NCBI RefSeq assembly: GCF_014323725.1
Contig: NZ_JABVED010000015.1
Coordinates: forward strand, 117,633 to 181,632
Origin: Actinokineospora xionganensis
GTDB taxonomy: Bacteria > Actinomycetota > Actinomycetes > Mycobacteriales > Pseudonocardiaceae
Length of the DNA: 64,000 nt
Direction of reading: 5' to 3'
The notes below the pieces were generated by a model. That model was not told the origin of the DNA and made no database searches. It saw nothing but the letters and a program-made list of their open reading frames with translations. Positions 57,313 to 64,000 of this stretch are shown piece after piece. Positions within the stretch are counted from its first letter, which is position 1. Each line of letters opens with the position of its first letter. A program made the translations under genes and the position numbers.

Positions 57313-58125
57313 TTATCGCGAACTTTTCCACACACCGCCCGCCGCGCACAGCGGGGCGAGCATCACGTCGGCGGCGAGCGCGTAGCCGTCGCCGTTGGGG
57401 TGGAAGCGGTCCGGGCTGAAGAACTCGTCGGGCCGGTCGCGGAACCACGGCCCCAGGATCGCCGCCATCGGCACCGACGTCGCCTCGGTGCGGTTGAGCT
57501 CACGGGTCTGCGCGCGGGCCAGTGCCCGGCTCCAGTGCTGCGCCAGCGTGCGCAGCGGCTGCGGGATCGGCCGGATGGTGCCGAGGTCGGGGCAGGTGCC
57601 CACGACGACCCCCGTGCCCGCGTCGGTCAGCCTGCGCACCTGCTCGGCGAGCAGCGCGGCCGACGTTCCGATCCGCATCCGGGCGGTGACGTCGTTGCCG
57701 CCGATCATCACCACCGCGACGTCCGGCGGGTCGACCAGCGCGGCGTCGATCTGCGGGATGAGCCCGGTGGTCCGCGACCCGCTCACCGCATGGGTGACGA
57801 GGCGCACAGGCCTGCCGGACTCCTCGGCGAGCGCCTTGGCCAGCACCACGCCCGGCAGCCGCTCGGGTGACTCCGCCCCGAGACCCGCCGCGCTGGAGTC
57901 GCCGAACATCGCGAACCTGAGGACCACGGTGGACGACAGCGCCACCGGGCCGGTGCCGTCCGGGTGGTAGACGCCGTCGGCGTTGAACGGCAGGTCGCGC
58001 GGAACACCGATGATCGTCCTGGCCTGCCGTGACTGGGTGTTGAGCAACGTGTACGCCACGCCGGACAACCCGCCGACCGACCCGGCCGTCATCGCGGCCA
58101 GGCGCAAAGCCCGAAGTCCCACCAT
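57313..58125 (-). CDS. SGNH/GDSL-type hydrolase, membrane-anchored or secreted
   Basis: A 270-residue lipase/esterase-like protein. An N-terminal hydrophobic segment (residues 4-27) precedes the SGNH domain: block I FAMFGDSSAAGLGAES with the Ser, block III VVMIGGNDVTARM with the Asn, and block V DRFHPNGDGYALAAD with Asp and His. The substrate is unknown. GGAGGAGG lies before the ATG at 58125. It is divergent from the cystathionine beta-synthase gene. Confidence 0.92.
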   Translation of the reverse strand: MVGLRALRLAAMTAGSVGGLSGVAYTLLNTQSRQARTIIGVPRDLPFNADGVYHPDGTGPVALSSTVVLRFAMFGDSSAAGLGAESPERLPGVVLAKALAEESGRPVRLVTHAVSGSRTTGLIPQIDAALVDPPDVAVVMIGGNDVTARMRIGTSAALLAEQVRRLTDAGTGVVVGTCPDLGTIRPIPQPLRTLAQHWSRALARAQTRELNRTEATSVPMAAILGPWFRDRPDEFFSPDRFHPNGDGYALAADVMLAPLCAAGGVWKSSR

Positions 58126-58270
58126 CGCTGCCTCCTCCCGGTCCTTAAGAGACGTATCGCATAACCGGGTGGTTCCTTACGCAAGAGGACACCGCAACCT
58201 CGCGGACACATGCACGCGGGCGGATAGGCTGGCATACGTAGTTTGAGTGAGACCCCACAAAGGAGCTCCG

Positions 58271-59650
58271 GTGCAGTACGTCGACCACATCATCGACCTC
58301 GTCGGCGACACGCCGCTGGTCAAGCTGAACTCGCTGGCCGAGGGCCTGGCTCCCACGGTGTTGGCCAAGGTCGAGTACTTCAACCCGGGCGGCAGCGTCA
58401 AAGACCGCATCGCGGTGCGGATGATCGACGCGGCCGAGAAGTCCGGCGCGCTCAAGCCCGGCGGCACCATCGTCGAGCCCACCTCCGGCAACACCGGCAT
58501 CGGCCTGGCCCTGGTCGCCCAGCGCCGCGGCTACAAGTGCGTGTTCGTCTGCCCGGACAAGGTCAGCGAGGACAAGCGAAACGTCCTCAAGGCCTACGGC
58601 GCTGAGGTCGTGGTCTGTCCCACGGCCGTCGCCCCCGAGCACCCGGACTCCTACTACAACGTCTCCGACCGGCTGGTCCGCGAGATCGACGGCGCCTGGA
58701 AGCCCGACCAGTACTCCAACCCGGAGAACCCGCTCAGCCACTACTACTCGACCGGCCCCGAGCTGTGGACGCAGACCGAGGGCAAGATCACTCACTTCGT
58801 CGCGGGCGTCGGCACCGGCGGCACCATCTCCGGCACCGGCCGCTACCTCAAGGAGGTCAGCGACGGCCGGGTCCAGGTCATCGGCGCGGACCCCGAGGGC
58901 TCGGTGTACTCCGGCGGCACCGGCAGGCCGTACCTCGTCGAGGGCGTCGGTGAGGACTTCTGGCCGACCGCGTACGACCGCGACGTGGCCGACGAGATCA
59001 TCGCCGTGTCCGACGCGGAGTCCTTCAACATCACCCGCAGGCTCGCCCGCGAGGAAGGCCTGCTGGTCGGCGGCTCGTGCGGCATGGCCGCCGCGGCCGC
59101 GCTGCGCCTGGCCGCCCGCCTCGGCCCGGACGACGTGGTCGTCGTCCTGCTTCCCGACGGCGGCCGCGGCTACCTGTCCAAGGTCTTCAACGACTCGTGG
59201 ATGGCGCAGTACGGCTTCCTGCCGCCCGAGCACTCCGGCGCCACCGTCGGCGACGTGCTCCGCCGCAAGAGCGCGTCTGGCCACTCGGTTCCCGAGTTCA
59301 TCCACGCCCACCCGGGCGAGACCGTGGCCGACGCGGTGGCCGTGCTGCGCGAGTTCGGCGTCAGCCAGATGCCCGTGGTCAACGCGGAGCCGCCGGTCAT
59401 GGCCGCGGAGGTCGTGGGCGCGGTCAATGAGCGCGACCTGCTCGACGCCCTGTTCGCAGGCAAGGCCGCGCTGGCCGACCGGGTCGAGCAGCACATGTCC
59501 CCGCCGCTGCCGACCATCGGCGCGGGCGAGCAGGTCAGCGCCGCGATGGGCGCGCTGTCCTCGGCCGACGGCGCGCTGGTGCTCGTCGACGGCAAGCCCG
59601 CGGGCGTCGTGACCAGGCAGGACCTGCTCGGATTCCTGGCTGGCCGTTAG
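58271..59650 (+). CDS. cbs: Cystathionine beta-synthase
   Basis: A 459-residue PLP enzyme condensing serine and homocysteine to cystathionine. The PLP lysine is Lys44 in NPGGSVKDRIAVRM; the phosphate-binding loop is GVGTGGTISGTGRYL and the substrate loop is EPTSGNTGIGLAL. Two C-terminal CBS domains (about residues 335-459) could bind S-adenosylmethionine or AMP as allosteric regulators. AAAGGAG precedes the GTG at 58271. With the gamma-synthase at 62684 it covers the cystathionine interconversion steps. Confidence 0.95.
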   Translation: MQYVDHIIDLVGDTPLVKLNSLAEGLAPTVLAKVEYFNPGGSVKDRIAVRMIDAAEKSGALKPGGTIVEPTSGNTGIGLALVAQRRGYKCVFVCPDKVSEDKRNVLKAYGAEVVVCPTAVAPEHPDSYYNVSDRLVREIDGAWKPDQYSNPENPLSHYYSTGPELWTQTEGKITHFVAGVGTGGTISGTGRYLKEVSDGRVQVIGADPEGSVYSGGTGRPYLVEGVGEDFWPTAYDRDVADEIIAVSDAESFNITRRLAREEGLLVGGSCGMAAAAALRLAARLGPDDVVVVLLPDGGRGYLSKVFNDSWMAQYGFLPPEHSGATVGDVLRRKSASGHSVPEFIHAHPGETVADAVAVLREFGVSQMPVVNAEPPVMAAEVVGAVNERDLLDALFAGKAALADRVEQHMSPPLPTIGAGEQVSAAMGALSSADGALVLVDGKPAGVVTRQDLLGFLAGR

Positions 59651-59745
59651 CCGATTGTGGACGTAACCGACGCATGCCCGGCGTATCCGATAGCGTTACC
59701 GGCGATGCAATCTGACATTCCAGGTCAAAAGGGGTGGGAAACCCG

Positions 59746-61059
59746 ATGAGTGCTCCCCAGCCGCCGAACGAGCCTTGGCAGGGCCAGCAGTGGCCTGGGC
59801 AGCCAGGCCCGGATCAAGGCCAGGCACAGCAGCCCGGGCAGGGCTTTCCGCCCCCGCCGGAGCCCGCCGAACAGTACTCGGCGCCACCAGGTGACAACAC
59901 CGGTGCCGACGGTGTCGAGCGGACCCAGGCCATCCGTCCTGGCCAGCCGCTCCCCAGCGCGGGCGGCGAAGACGACAGCAGCGACCGCACACAGGTCGTG
60001 CGGCCCGGGCAGGGTGGCCCGTCGGGCAACCCCAACCAGGCCGAGGCGACCCAGATGGTGCCGCCCGGTTCCGTCCCGCAGTCTCCGCCCTACGCCCAGC
60101 CCGGCGCCCAGCAGTCGCCTCCCGGAGGCTTCGGACAGCCCGGTCAGCCGGGCCAGTTCGGGCAGCCGCAAGGCTTCCCGCCGCCGCAGCAGCAGCACGG
60201 TGGGTTCCCGGGGCAGCAGCAGGGCTTCCAGCCCGGCGGCTACCCGCCGCCCGGATTCGCCCAGCAGGGCGGACTCGGCGGCCAGCCGAACTTCGGCGGT
60301 CCGGGTGCCAACACGGCGATGATCTCGATGATCGTGCTCGGCGTCGTCGCGGTGTTCGGTCTCATCGGCGCGATCATCACGATCACGCTCTGGTCCGACT
60401 TCGGCGCCGTGTCCTCCGCTTGTGACGGGCTCGGCCCCGAGTTGCGCGAGCGCTGTGAAGCCTCGGTCGGGGACGCGATCCCGTTCCGCCTGTACCTCTA
60501 CATGATCATGTTCTTGGCGGGCTCGCTCGCCGCCATCGGTGGTGCGGCGCTGCTGTTCCTCAAGAAGAACCTCAACATCGCGCACTTCGTGGTGCTCGGC
60601 GGTGGTGGCCTGCTGGTCCTCACCTCGATCATCTTCGCTATCGAGGGCGCCATGCCGGGTCGGGTCGTCACGCTCCTGCTCTTCGGTCTCGCGATCGCGG
60701 GCGCGGGTGCGTTGGCGTTCTTCCCGCAGACCAAGGGCTACCTCTACGGCAGCGCGCCGCTGGGTGGTCCGACGGGCGGCTTCGGCGGTCCGCCGCAGGG
60801 CGGATTCGGCCAGCCGCAGCAGGGTTTCGGGCAGCCGCAGGGCTTTGGTCAGCCGCAGCAGGGCTTTGGCCAGCAGCCGCAGCAGGGTTTCGGGCAGCAG
60901 CAGCCGGGTGGCTACGGCCAGCCGCCGCAGACTCCGCCGCCCGGATTCCCGCCGCCGCACCAGCAGCCCGGTGGCTTCGGCGGTCCGCCGCCGCAGCAGC
61001 AGGGGTACGGCCAGCAGCCGCCTCCCGGTGGACAGCAGCAGCCCCCACAGCAGTGGTGA
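59746..61059 (+). CDS. Membrane protein with Gln/Pro/Gly-rich tails and TQ motifs
   Basis: A 437-residue protein. Residues 1-188 are low-complexity Pro/Gln/Gly. Four membrane helices (about 190-340) follow, with a Cys pair in the first external loop ([15 protein letters not shown]). The tail is a second repeat region of GFGQPQQ-like units. The N-terminal tail has three related motifs with Thr60 (ERTQAIRPG), Thr82 (DRTQVVRPG) and Thr102 (EATQMVPPG), which look like Ser/Thr kinase or FHA-binding sites. The family is not functionally known. Confidence 0.8.
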   Translation: MSAPQPPNEPWQGQQWPGQPGPDQGQAQQPGQGFPPPPEPAEQYSAPPGDNTGADGVERTQAIRPGQPLPSAGGEDDSSDRTQVVRPGQGGPSGNPNQAEATQMVPPGSVPQSPPYAQPGAQQSPPGGFGQPGQPGQFGQPQGFPPPQQQHGGFPGQQQGFQPGGYPPPGFAQQGGLGGQPNFGGPGANTAMISMIVLGVVAVFGLIGAIITITLWSDFGAVSSACDGLGPELRERCEASVGDAIPFRLYLYMIMFLAGSLAAIGGAALLFLKKNLNIAHFVVLGGGGLLVLTSIIFAIEGAMPGRVVTLLLFGLAIAGAGALAFFPQTKGYLYGSAPLGGPTGGFGGPPQGGFGQPQQGFGQPQGFGQPQQGFGQQPQQGFGQQQPGGYGQPPQTPPPGFPPPHQQPGGFGGPPPQQQGYGQQPPPGGQQQPPQQW

Positions 61060-61065
61060 ACTAGC

Positions 61066-61104
61066 AACGGCGGTGGTTTCGATTCACTCGAAACCACCGC
61101 CGTT
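61066..61104 (+). terminator. Terminator with T-run
   Basis: A perfect 17-bp stem (AACGGCGGTGGTTTCGA with its complement) has a 5-nt loop followed by TTGC, between the convergent membrane-protein gene and the small secreted-protein gene. Confidence 0.9.
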
Positions 61105-61128
61105 TTGCTGCGCGTGAAACCAGTCAGG

Positions 61129-61374
61129 TCAGCGGTCGACGAGCAGAATCCAGAAATCAGGGCGAGGCCAGTCCTGGTCCACGAGACGGCACTCGTAGTT
61201 CCACCACGTCCCGAGCCGGACGCCGTTCTTGCCGATGAGCACACAGGACGAGTAGTCGTCGTAGCTGCCCTCGTACTGCCAGGTCAGCGCCCCTGCCGGG
61301 GCGGCGGTCGCCACACCGGCGCCGCCGGTGATCGCGCCGAGCGCCACTATCATTCCCACAACGAATTTACGCAT
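61129..61374 (-). CDS. Small secreted protein
   Basis: An 81-residue exported protein. The signal peptide RKFVVGMIVALGAITGG ends near ATAAPAG. The mature part of about 55 residues has one Cys pair (SSCVLIGK and YECRLVDQ) and many aromatic residues, typical of compact extracellular proteins of actinomycetes with unknown role. GGGGAGA precedes the ATG at 61374. The gap from 61375 to 61603 holds divergent promoter sequence and no gene I can support. Confidence 0.8.
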   Translation of the reverse strand: MRKFVVGMIVALGAITGGAGVATAAPAGALTWQYEGSYDDYSSCVLIGKNGVRLGTWWNYECRLVDQDWPRPDFWILLVDR

Positions 61375-61603
61375 GCTCTCCCCAGTCGAATGATCTTGAG
61401 GGACCAGGTTATGCACTCGCGGCGAGTCGTCGCTAAATGGATGCTAAAGGCGCTGACCGACTGTGTCTCCGCGTCGAACGCGGACATCCGGGTCGAGCGC
61501 CGTGGCTGATCCAGACCTTCAGGGCACGGGGCCGGCCGTTTTCGGCCAGGCTCATCGCCGTTTCCGATAAGGTCTCGCCCCAACCGACCGTTGGGGAGTG
61601 CGC

Positions 61604-62131
61604 ATGACCTATCCGCCGGGATATCCGCAAGCACCCGGGTATCCGCCGCAGCGAGCCACTCCGCCCGGCGTGGCGGTGGGTGCCGCGATCAGCGCTCTCG
61701 TCAGCGGGAACATCCTGCTGTACCTGGTCGTGGACGCCCTGATCATGTTCGGCGACTTGGGCTTCGGTCATCTGCCCGCCGAGCTCTACGTCATCCTGGG
61801 CTGGCAGCTGCTCGCGGGCCTGTTCCTCGTCCTCGGCGGCGTCCTTACCATCGCGCGCAAGAGTTCCGGACCGGTGCTCGCCGTGATCGGGGCGGTCGGC
61901 GCCCTCAGCGCGGTGTTGGCGGAGCCCCTCATCCTGCGGCTCGACTTCGGACGCTTCTTCGACTCGATCTTCAACTTCGGCCACCTGCGGTCGATCCTGG
62001 TCGTCGTGGCGTTGGTCGAGGCCGCGTCCGCGCTGGTGTTCGCGCTCATGCCCGCGACGCGGCAGTGGGTCCGTGTCACGCCACCGGCTCCCGCCGGGTA
62101 TCTCCCGGGCGGACACCACCCAGGATGGTGA
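61604..62131 (+). CDS. Four-helix membrane protein with PGYP-rich start (copy 1)
   Basis: A 175-residue protein beginning TYPPGYPQAPGYPPQ, followed by four hydrophobic helices (about 24-48, 62-86, 92-108, 125-145) and a Pro-rich tail. It is paralogous to the next gene, sharing GLFLVLGGVLTIARKSSGPV with GLFLVVGAGLIFARKDAGPV. The function is unknown. GGGGAG precedes the ATG. Confidence 0.75.
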   Translation: MTYPPGYPQAPGYPPQRATPPGVAVGAAISALVSGNILLYLVVDALIMFGDLGFGHLPAELYVILGWQLLAGLFLVLGGVLTIARKSSGPVLAVIGAVGALSAVLAEPLILRLDFGRFFDSIFNFGHLRSILVVVALVEAASALVFALMPATRQWVRVTPPAPAGYLPGGHHPGW

Positions 62132-62664
62132 ACGGCGAGGCCGGACGGCAGCCCAAGGCGATGGACTACCCGCAGGGATATTCGAGCGAACCCGCCATGG
62201 GATATCCGCCTGAGCGGCCCGCCACGCCGGTGACGGCGGTGCTGGCGGGCGCGTGCGCCCTGGCCACCGCGGGCGCGTTGTTGCTGGAGACCGTCCATGT
62301 CACCTCGACGTTCGCCGAGATCGGGTTCCGCGACATCCCGGTCAACGTGCTGGGCATTCTGGTCGGCCGGTTCCTGGCCGGGCTGTTCCTGGTCGTCGGC
62401 GCGGGCCTCATCTTCGCCCGCAAGGACGCCGGGCCGGTGCTGGCGATCATCGGCGCGCCCTGGGGTGTGGCGTCGGTGCTGCTCGAACCGCTGATCATCG
62501 AGGTGCCGCTCGACCTGTACCTCGGGGTGCTGTTCAGCTTCGAACTGCTCGACCCGGGCCTGCTCGCCTTCTCGCTGATATCGGCTCCCGTGGCGGTGCT
62601 GCTCACGCTGCTGCCGTCGACGTCGCGCTGGGTCCGGGGTGGTGGGCCGCGCCGCGGGCGGTGA
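62125..62664 (+). CDS. Four-helix membrane protein (copy 2, tandem paralogue)
   Basis: A 179-residue protein with the same layout: a Tyr/Pro-rich N-terminus (YPQGYSSEPAMGYPPERP), four helices and a basic Arg/Gly end. It overlaps copy 1 by seven bases from the ATG at 62125; an internal ATG at 62161 is possible. The pair probably arose by tandem duplication. Confidence 0.75.
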   Translation: MVNGEAGRQPKAMDYPQGYSSEPAMGYPPERPATPVTAVLAGACALATAGALLLETVHVTSTFAEIGFRDIPVNVLGILVGRFLAGLFLVVGAGLIFARKDAGPVLAIIGAPWGVASVLLEPLIIEVPLDLYLGVLFSFELLDPGLLAFSLISAPVAVLLTLLPSTSRWVRGGGPRRGR

Positions 62665-62671
62665 GGGGTCG

Positions 62672-62683
62672 TAGCCTGGACCC
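62672..62683 (+). promoter_or_regulatory. Probable -10 box of leaderless metB transcript
   Basis: TAGCCT is followed by six bases and the ATG of the gamma-synthase gene, without a Shine-Dalgarno. Confidence 0.5.
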
Positions 62684-63835
62684 ATGGCTGACGACTCTGC
62701 CCGCTGGGGCTTCGAAACCCGCGCTATCCACGCGGGGCAGGACCCCGACCCGCGCACCGGCGCGGTGATCGTGCCCATCTACCAGACCTCGACCTTCGCC
62801 CAGGACGGCGTCGGCGGTCTGCGGGAAGGCTACGAGTACTCGCGCACGGCGAACCCGACGCGCACCGCCCTGGAGGTGGCGCTGGCCGCCCTGGAAGGCG
62901 GGACGCACGCGCTCGCGTTCGCCTCCGGCATGGCCGCCTCCGACGTCGCGCTGCGCAGCATGACGCGGCCCGGGGACCACGTGATCCTCGGCAACGACGC
63001 CTACGGCGGCACGTTCCGGCTGATCGACAAGGTCATGACCCTGTGGGGCGTGGAGTACACCGCGGTCGACCTGTCCGACCTGGACGCGACCCGGGCGGCG
63101 CTGCGGCCGACCACGAAGGTCATCTGGTCGGAGACCCCGACCAACCCGCTGCTCGGCATCGCCGACATCGCCGCGCTGGCCGCGATCGCCACCGAGGGCG
63201 GCGCGAAGCTGGTCATCGACAACACCTTCGCCACCCCGTACCTGCAGGCCCCGCTGAGCCTGGGCGCCGACGTGGTCCTGCACTCGACGACCAAGTACCT
63301 CGGCGGCCACTCCGACGTCGTCGGCGGCGCCCTGGTCACCTCGGACTCCGACCTCAACGACCAGTTCGCATTCCTGCGCAACGCCGCGGGCGCGGTCCCC
63401 GGCCCGTTCGACTCGTGGCTGACCCTGCGCGGGGCGAAGACGCTGGCGCTGCGGATGGAGCGGCACAGCGACAACGCCGAGCGGATCGTGGAGACGCTGC
63501 TGCGCAGCGACAAGATCAGCAAGGTCTACTACCCGGGCCTGAGCGACCACCCGGGCCACGAGATCGCCGCGAAGCAGATGCGCCGCTTCGGCGGGATGAT
63601 CTCGTTCTCGGTGGCGGCGGGCGAACAGGCCGCGCTGGACCTGGTCTCGCGCACCAAGCTGTTCACCCTCGGCGAGTCCCTCGGCGGCATCGAGTCGCTG
63701 ATCGAGCACCCGGGCCGGATGACCCACGCCAGCACCGCAGGCTCCCCCTTGCAGGTCCCCGCCGACCTCGTCCGCCTCTCCGTAGGCATCGAGGACAGCG
63801 CCGACCTAATCCAAGACCTGGTCTCCGCCCTCTAA
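62684..63835 (+). CDS. metB: Cystathionine gamma-synthase / gamma-lyase family enzyme
   Basis: A 383-residue PLP enzyme of trans-sulfuration. The PLP lysine is Lys204 in [14 protein letters not shown]. Other signatures are [24 protein letters not shown] and the C-terminal [19 protein letters not shown]. Synthase and lyase members cannot be separated safely by eye; actinobacterial proteins of this length are often bifunctional. With the beta-synthase upstream, a gamma-lyase role in making cysteine is quite possible. Confidence 0.92.
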   Translation: MADDSARWGFETRAIHAGQDPDPRTGAVIVPIYQTSTFAQDGVGGLREGYEYSRTANPTRTALEVALAALEGGTHALAFASGMAASDVALRSMTRPGDHVILGNDAYGGTFRLIDKVMTLWGVEYTAVDLSDLDATRAALRPTTKVIWSETPTNPLLGIADIAALAAIATEGGAKLVIDNTFATPYLQAPLSLGADVVLHSTTKYLGGHSDVVGGALVTSDSDLNDQFAFLRNAAGAVPGPFDSWLTLRGAKTLALRMERHSDNAERIVETLLRSDKISKVYYPGLSDHPGHEIAAKQMRRFGGMISFSVAAGEQAALDLVSRTKLFTLGESLGGIESLIEHPGRMTHASTAGSPLQVPADLVRLSVGIEDSADLIQDLVSAL

Positions 63836-63839
63836 CCCC

Positions 63840-63925
63840 TCGCGAGTCCAACGTTCAAAACAATGAGTCCAACGTTCAGGGGTTCCTGAACGTTGGACTC
63901 ATTGTTTTGAACGTTGGACTCGCGA
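63840..63925. repeat. Perfect 41-bp inverted repeat built from the 21-bp unit
   Basis: The arms are 63840-63880 and 63885-63925, with a GGTT loop and no mismatch. Each arm holds one full unit (core ACAATGAGTCCAAC) and part of a second. It starts five bases after the metB stop and ends five bases before the stop of a convergent gene, so it is probably a bidirectional terminator. It is the same family as the element at 780-963. Confidence 0.95.
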
Positions 63926-63929
63926 AGCG

Positions 63930-64000
63930 TTAAGGAGCTTGACGGAAGGGGTCGACCTCGGTGGCCGGAGTGTTCTCGGGGGCGGGCGCGGGGGCCGCGG
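63930..64000 (-). CDS. C-terminal end of an Ala/Pro-rich protein (runs off the window)
   Basis: The minus-strand frame ending at TAA (63932-63930) is open to the window edge and encodes AAPAPAPENTPATEVDPFRQ then AP. The Pro/Ala-rich linker and compact polar end look coding. Which protein this is cannot be told from 22 residues. Confidence 0.6.
   Translation of the reverse strand, partial: AAPAPAPENTPATEVDPFRQAP

Overview
The window is chromosomal DNA from a high-G+C actinomycete, most likely of the order Pseudonocardiales (an Actinokineospora, Saccharothrix or Lentzea-like genus). The case rests on strong GC bias at third codon positions, frequent GTG starts, many 4-nt gene overlaps, the order mfd - lipoprotein - mazG - eno - ftsB-like - DUF501 - ppx, and families typical of the group: XRE/DUF5753 regulators with DUF6879 partners, short zinc-finger proteins, two-domain acyl-CoA reductases and LAXTG surface proteins. 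The genus is inferred. I see no insertion sequence, prophage, CRISPR array or rRNA. There is one tRNA gene.

Layout. 1-14 kb: the end of an enoyl-CoA hydratase, a 21-bp-unit palindromic repeat, an HD hydrolase, mfd, a SurA-like lipoprotein, mazG, a tricorn protease, a sigma factor with a SnoaL-like tail, a methyltransferase, a secreted transglycosylase and a TPR protein. 14-21 kb: eno, an FtsB-like protein, DUF501 and ppx, split by a convergent aidB homologue and a second transglycosylase. 21-29 kb: a complete five-gene oligopeptide ABC transporter followed by a secreted subtilase. 29-33 kb: an accessory patch of small proteins, DUF6879, an XRE/DUF5753 regulator, asparaginase and a second DUF5753 protein that has lost its DNA-binding domain. 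33-36 kb: an S10 peptidase, a uracil-DNA glycosylase, a VapBC-type toxin-antitoxin pair and a HAD-like protein. 36-42 kb: a MoxR/DUF58/DUF4129 operon led by a 41-residue membrane peptide, then a type II NADH dehydrogenase and an odd tRNA with anticodon UAA.

42-48 kb: a MerR regulator precedes four co-oriented genes. They encode an EphD-like hydrolase/dehydrogenase fusion, a PF10118-type protein whose conserved residues fit a ferritin-like diiron site, a FAD/2Fe-2S reductase and an alpha/beta hydrolase. I read the middle pair as a self-contained oxygenase system; this is the most interesting candidate system here. 47-58 kb is mostly minus strand: an LAXTG surface protein, a DivIVA-like coiled coil, a fatty acyl-CoA reductase-like double dehydrogenase, an orphan CooC-like ATPase behind a Zur-like dyad, a deacetylase-like protein, a thiolase and an SGNH hydrolase, interrupted by a plus-strand Bax inhibitor-1 family protein. 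58-64 kb: cystathionine beta-synthase and cystathionine gamma-synthase, which share the cystathionine pathway, flank four small membrane or secreted proteins. The window closes with a 41-bp-arm perfect palindrome built from the same 21-bp unit seen near the left end. Each palindrome sits between convergent genes.

Two regulatory themes recur. Several genes have a TANNNT -10 box only 6-7 nt before the start codon, which points to leaderless transcripts. Rare TTA codons occur in at least seven genes, three of them consecutive genes just upstream of the UAA tRNA.
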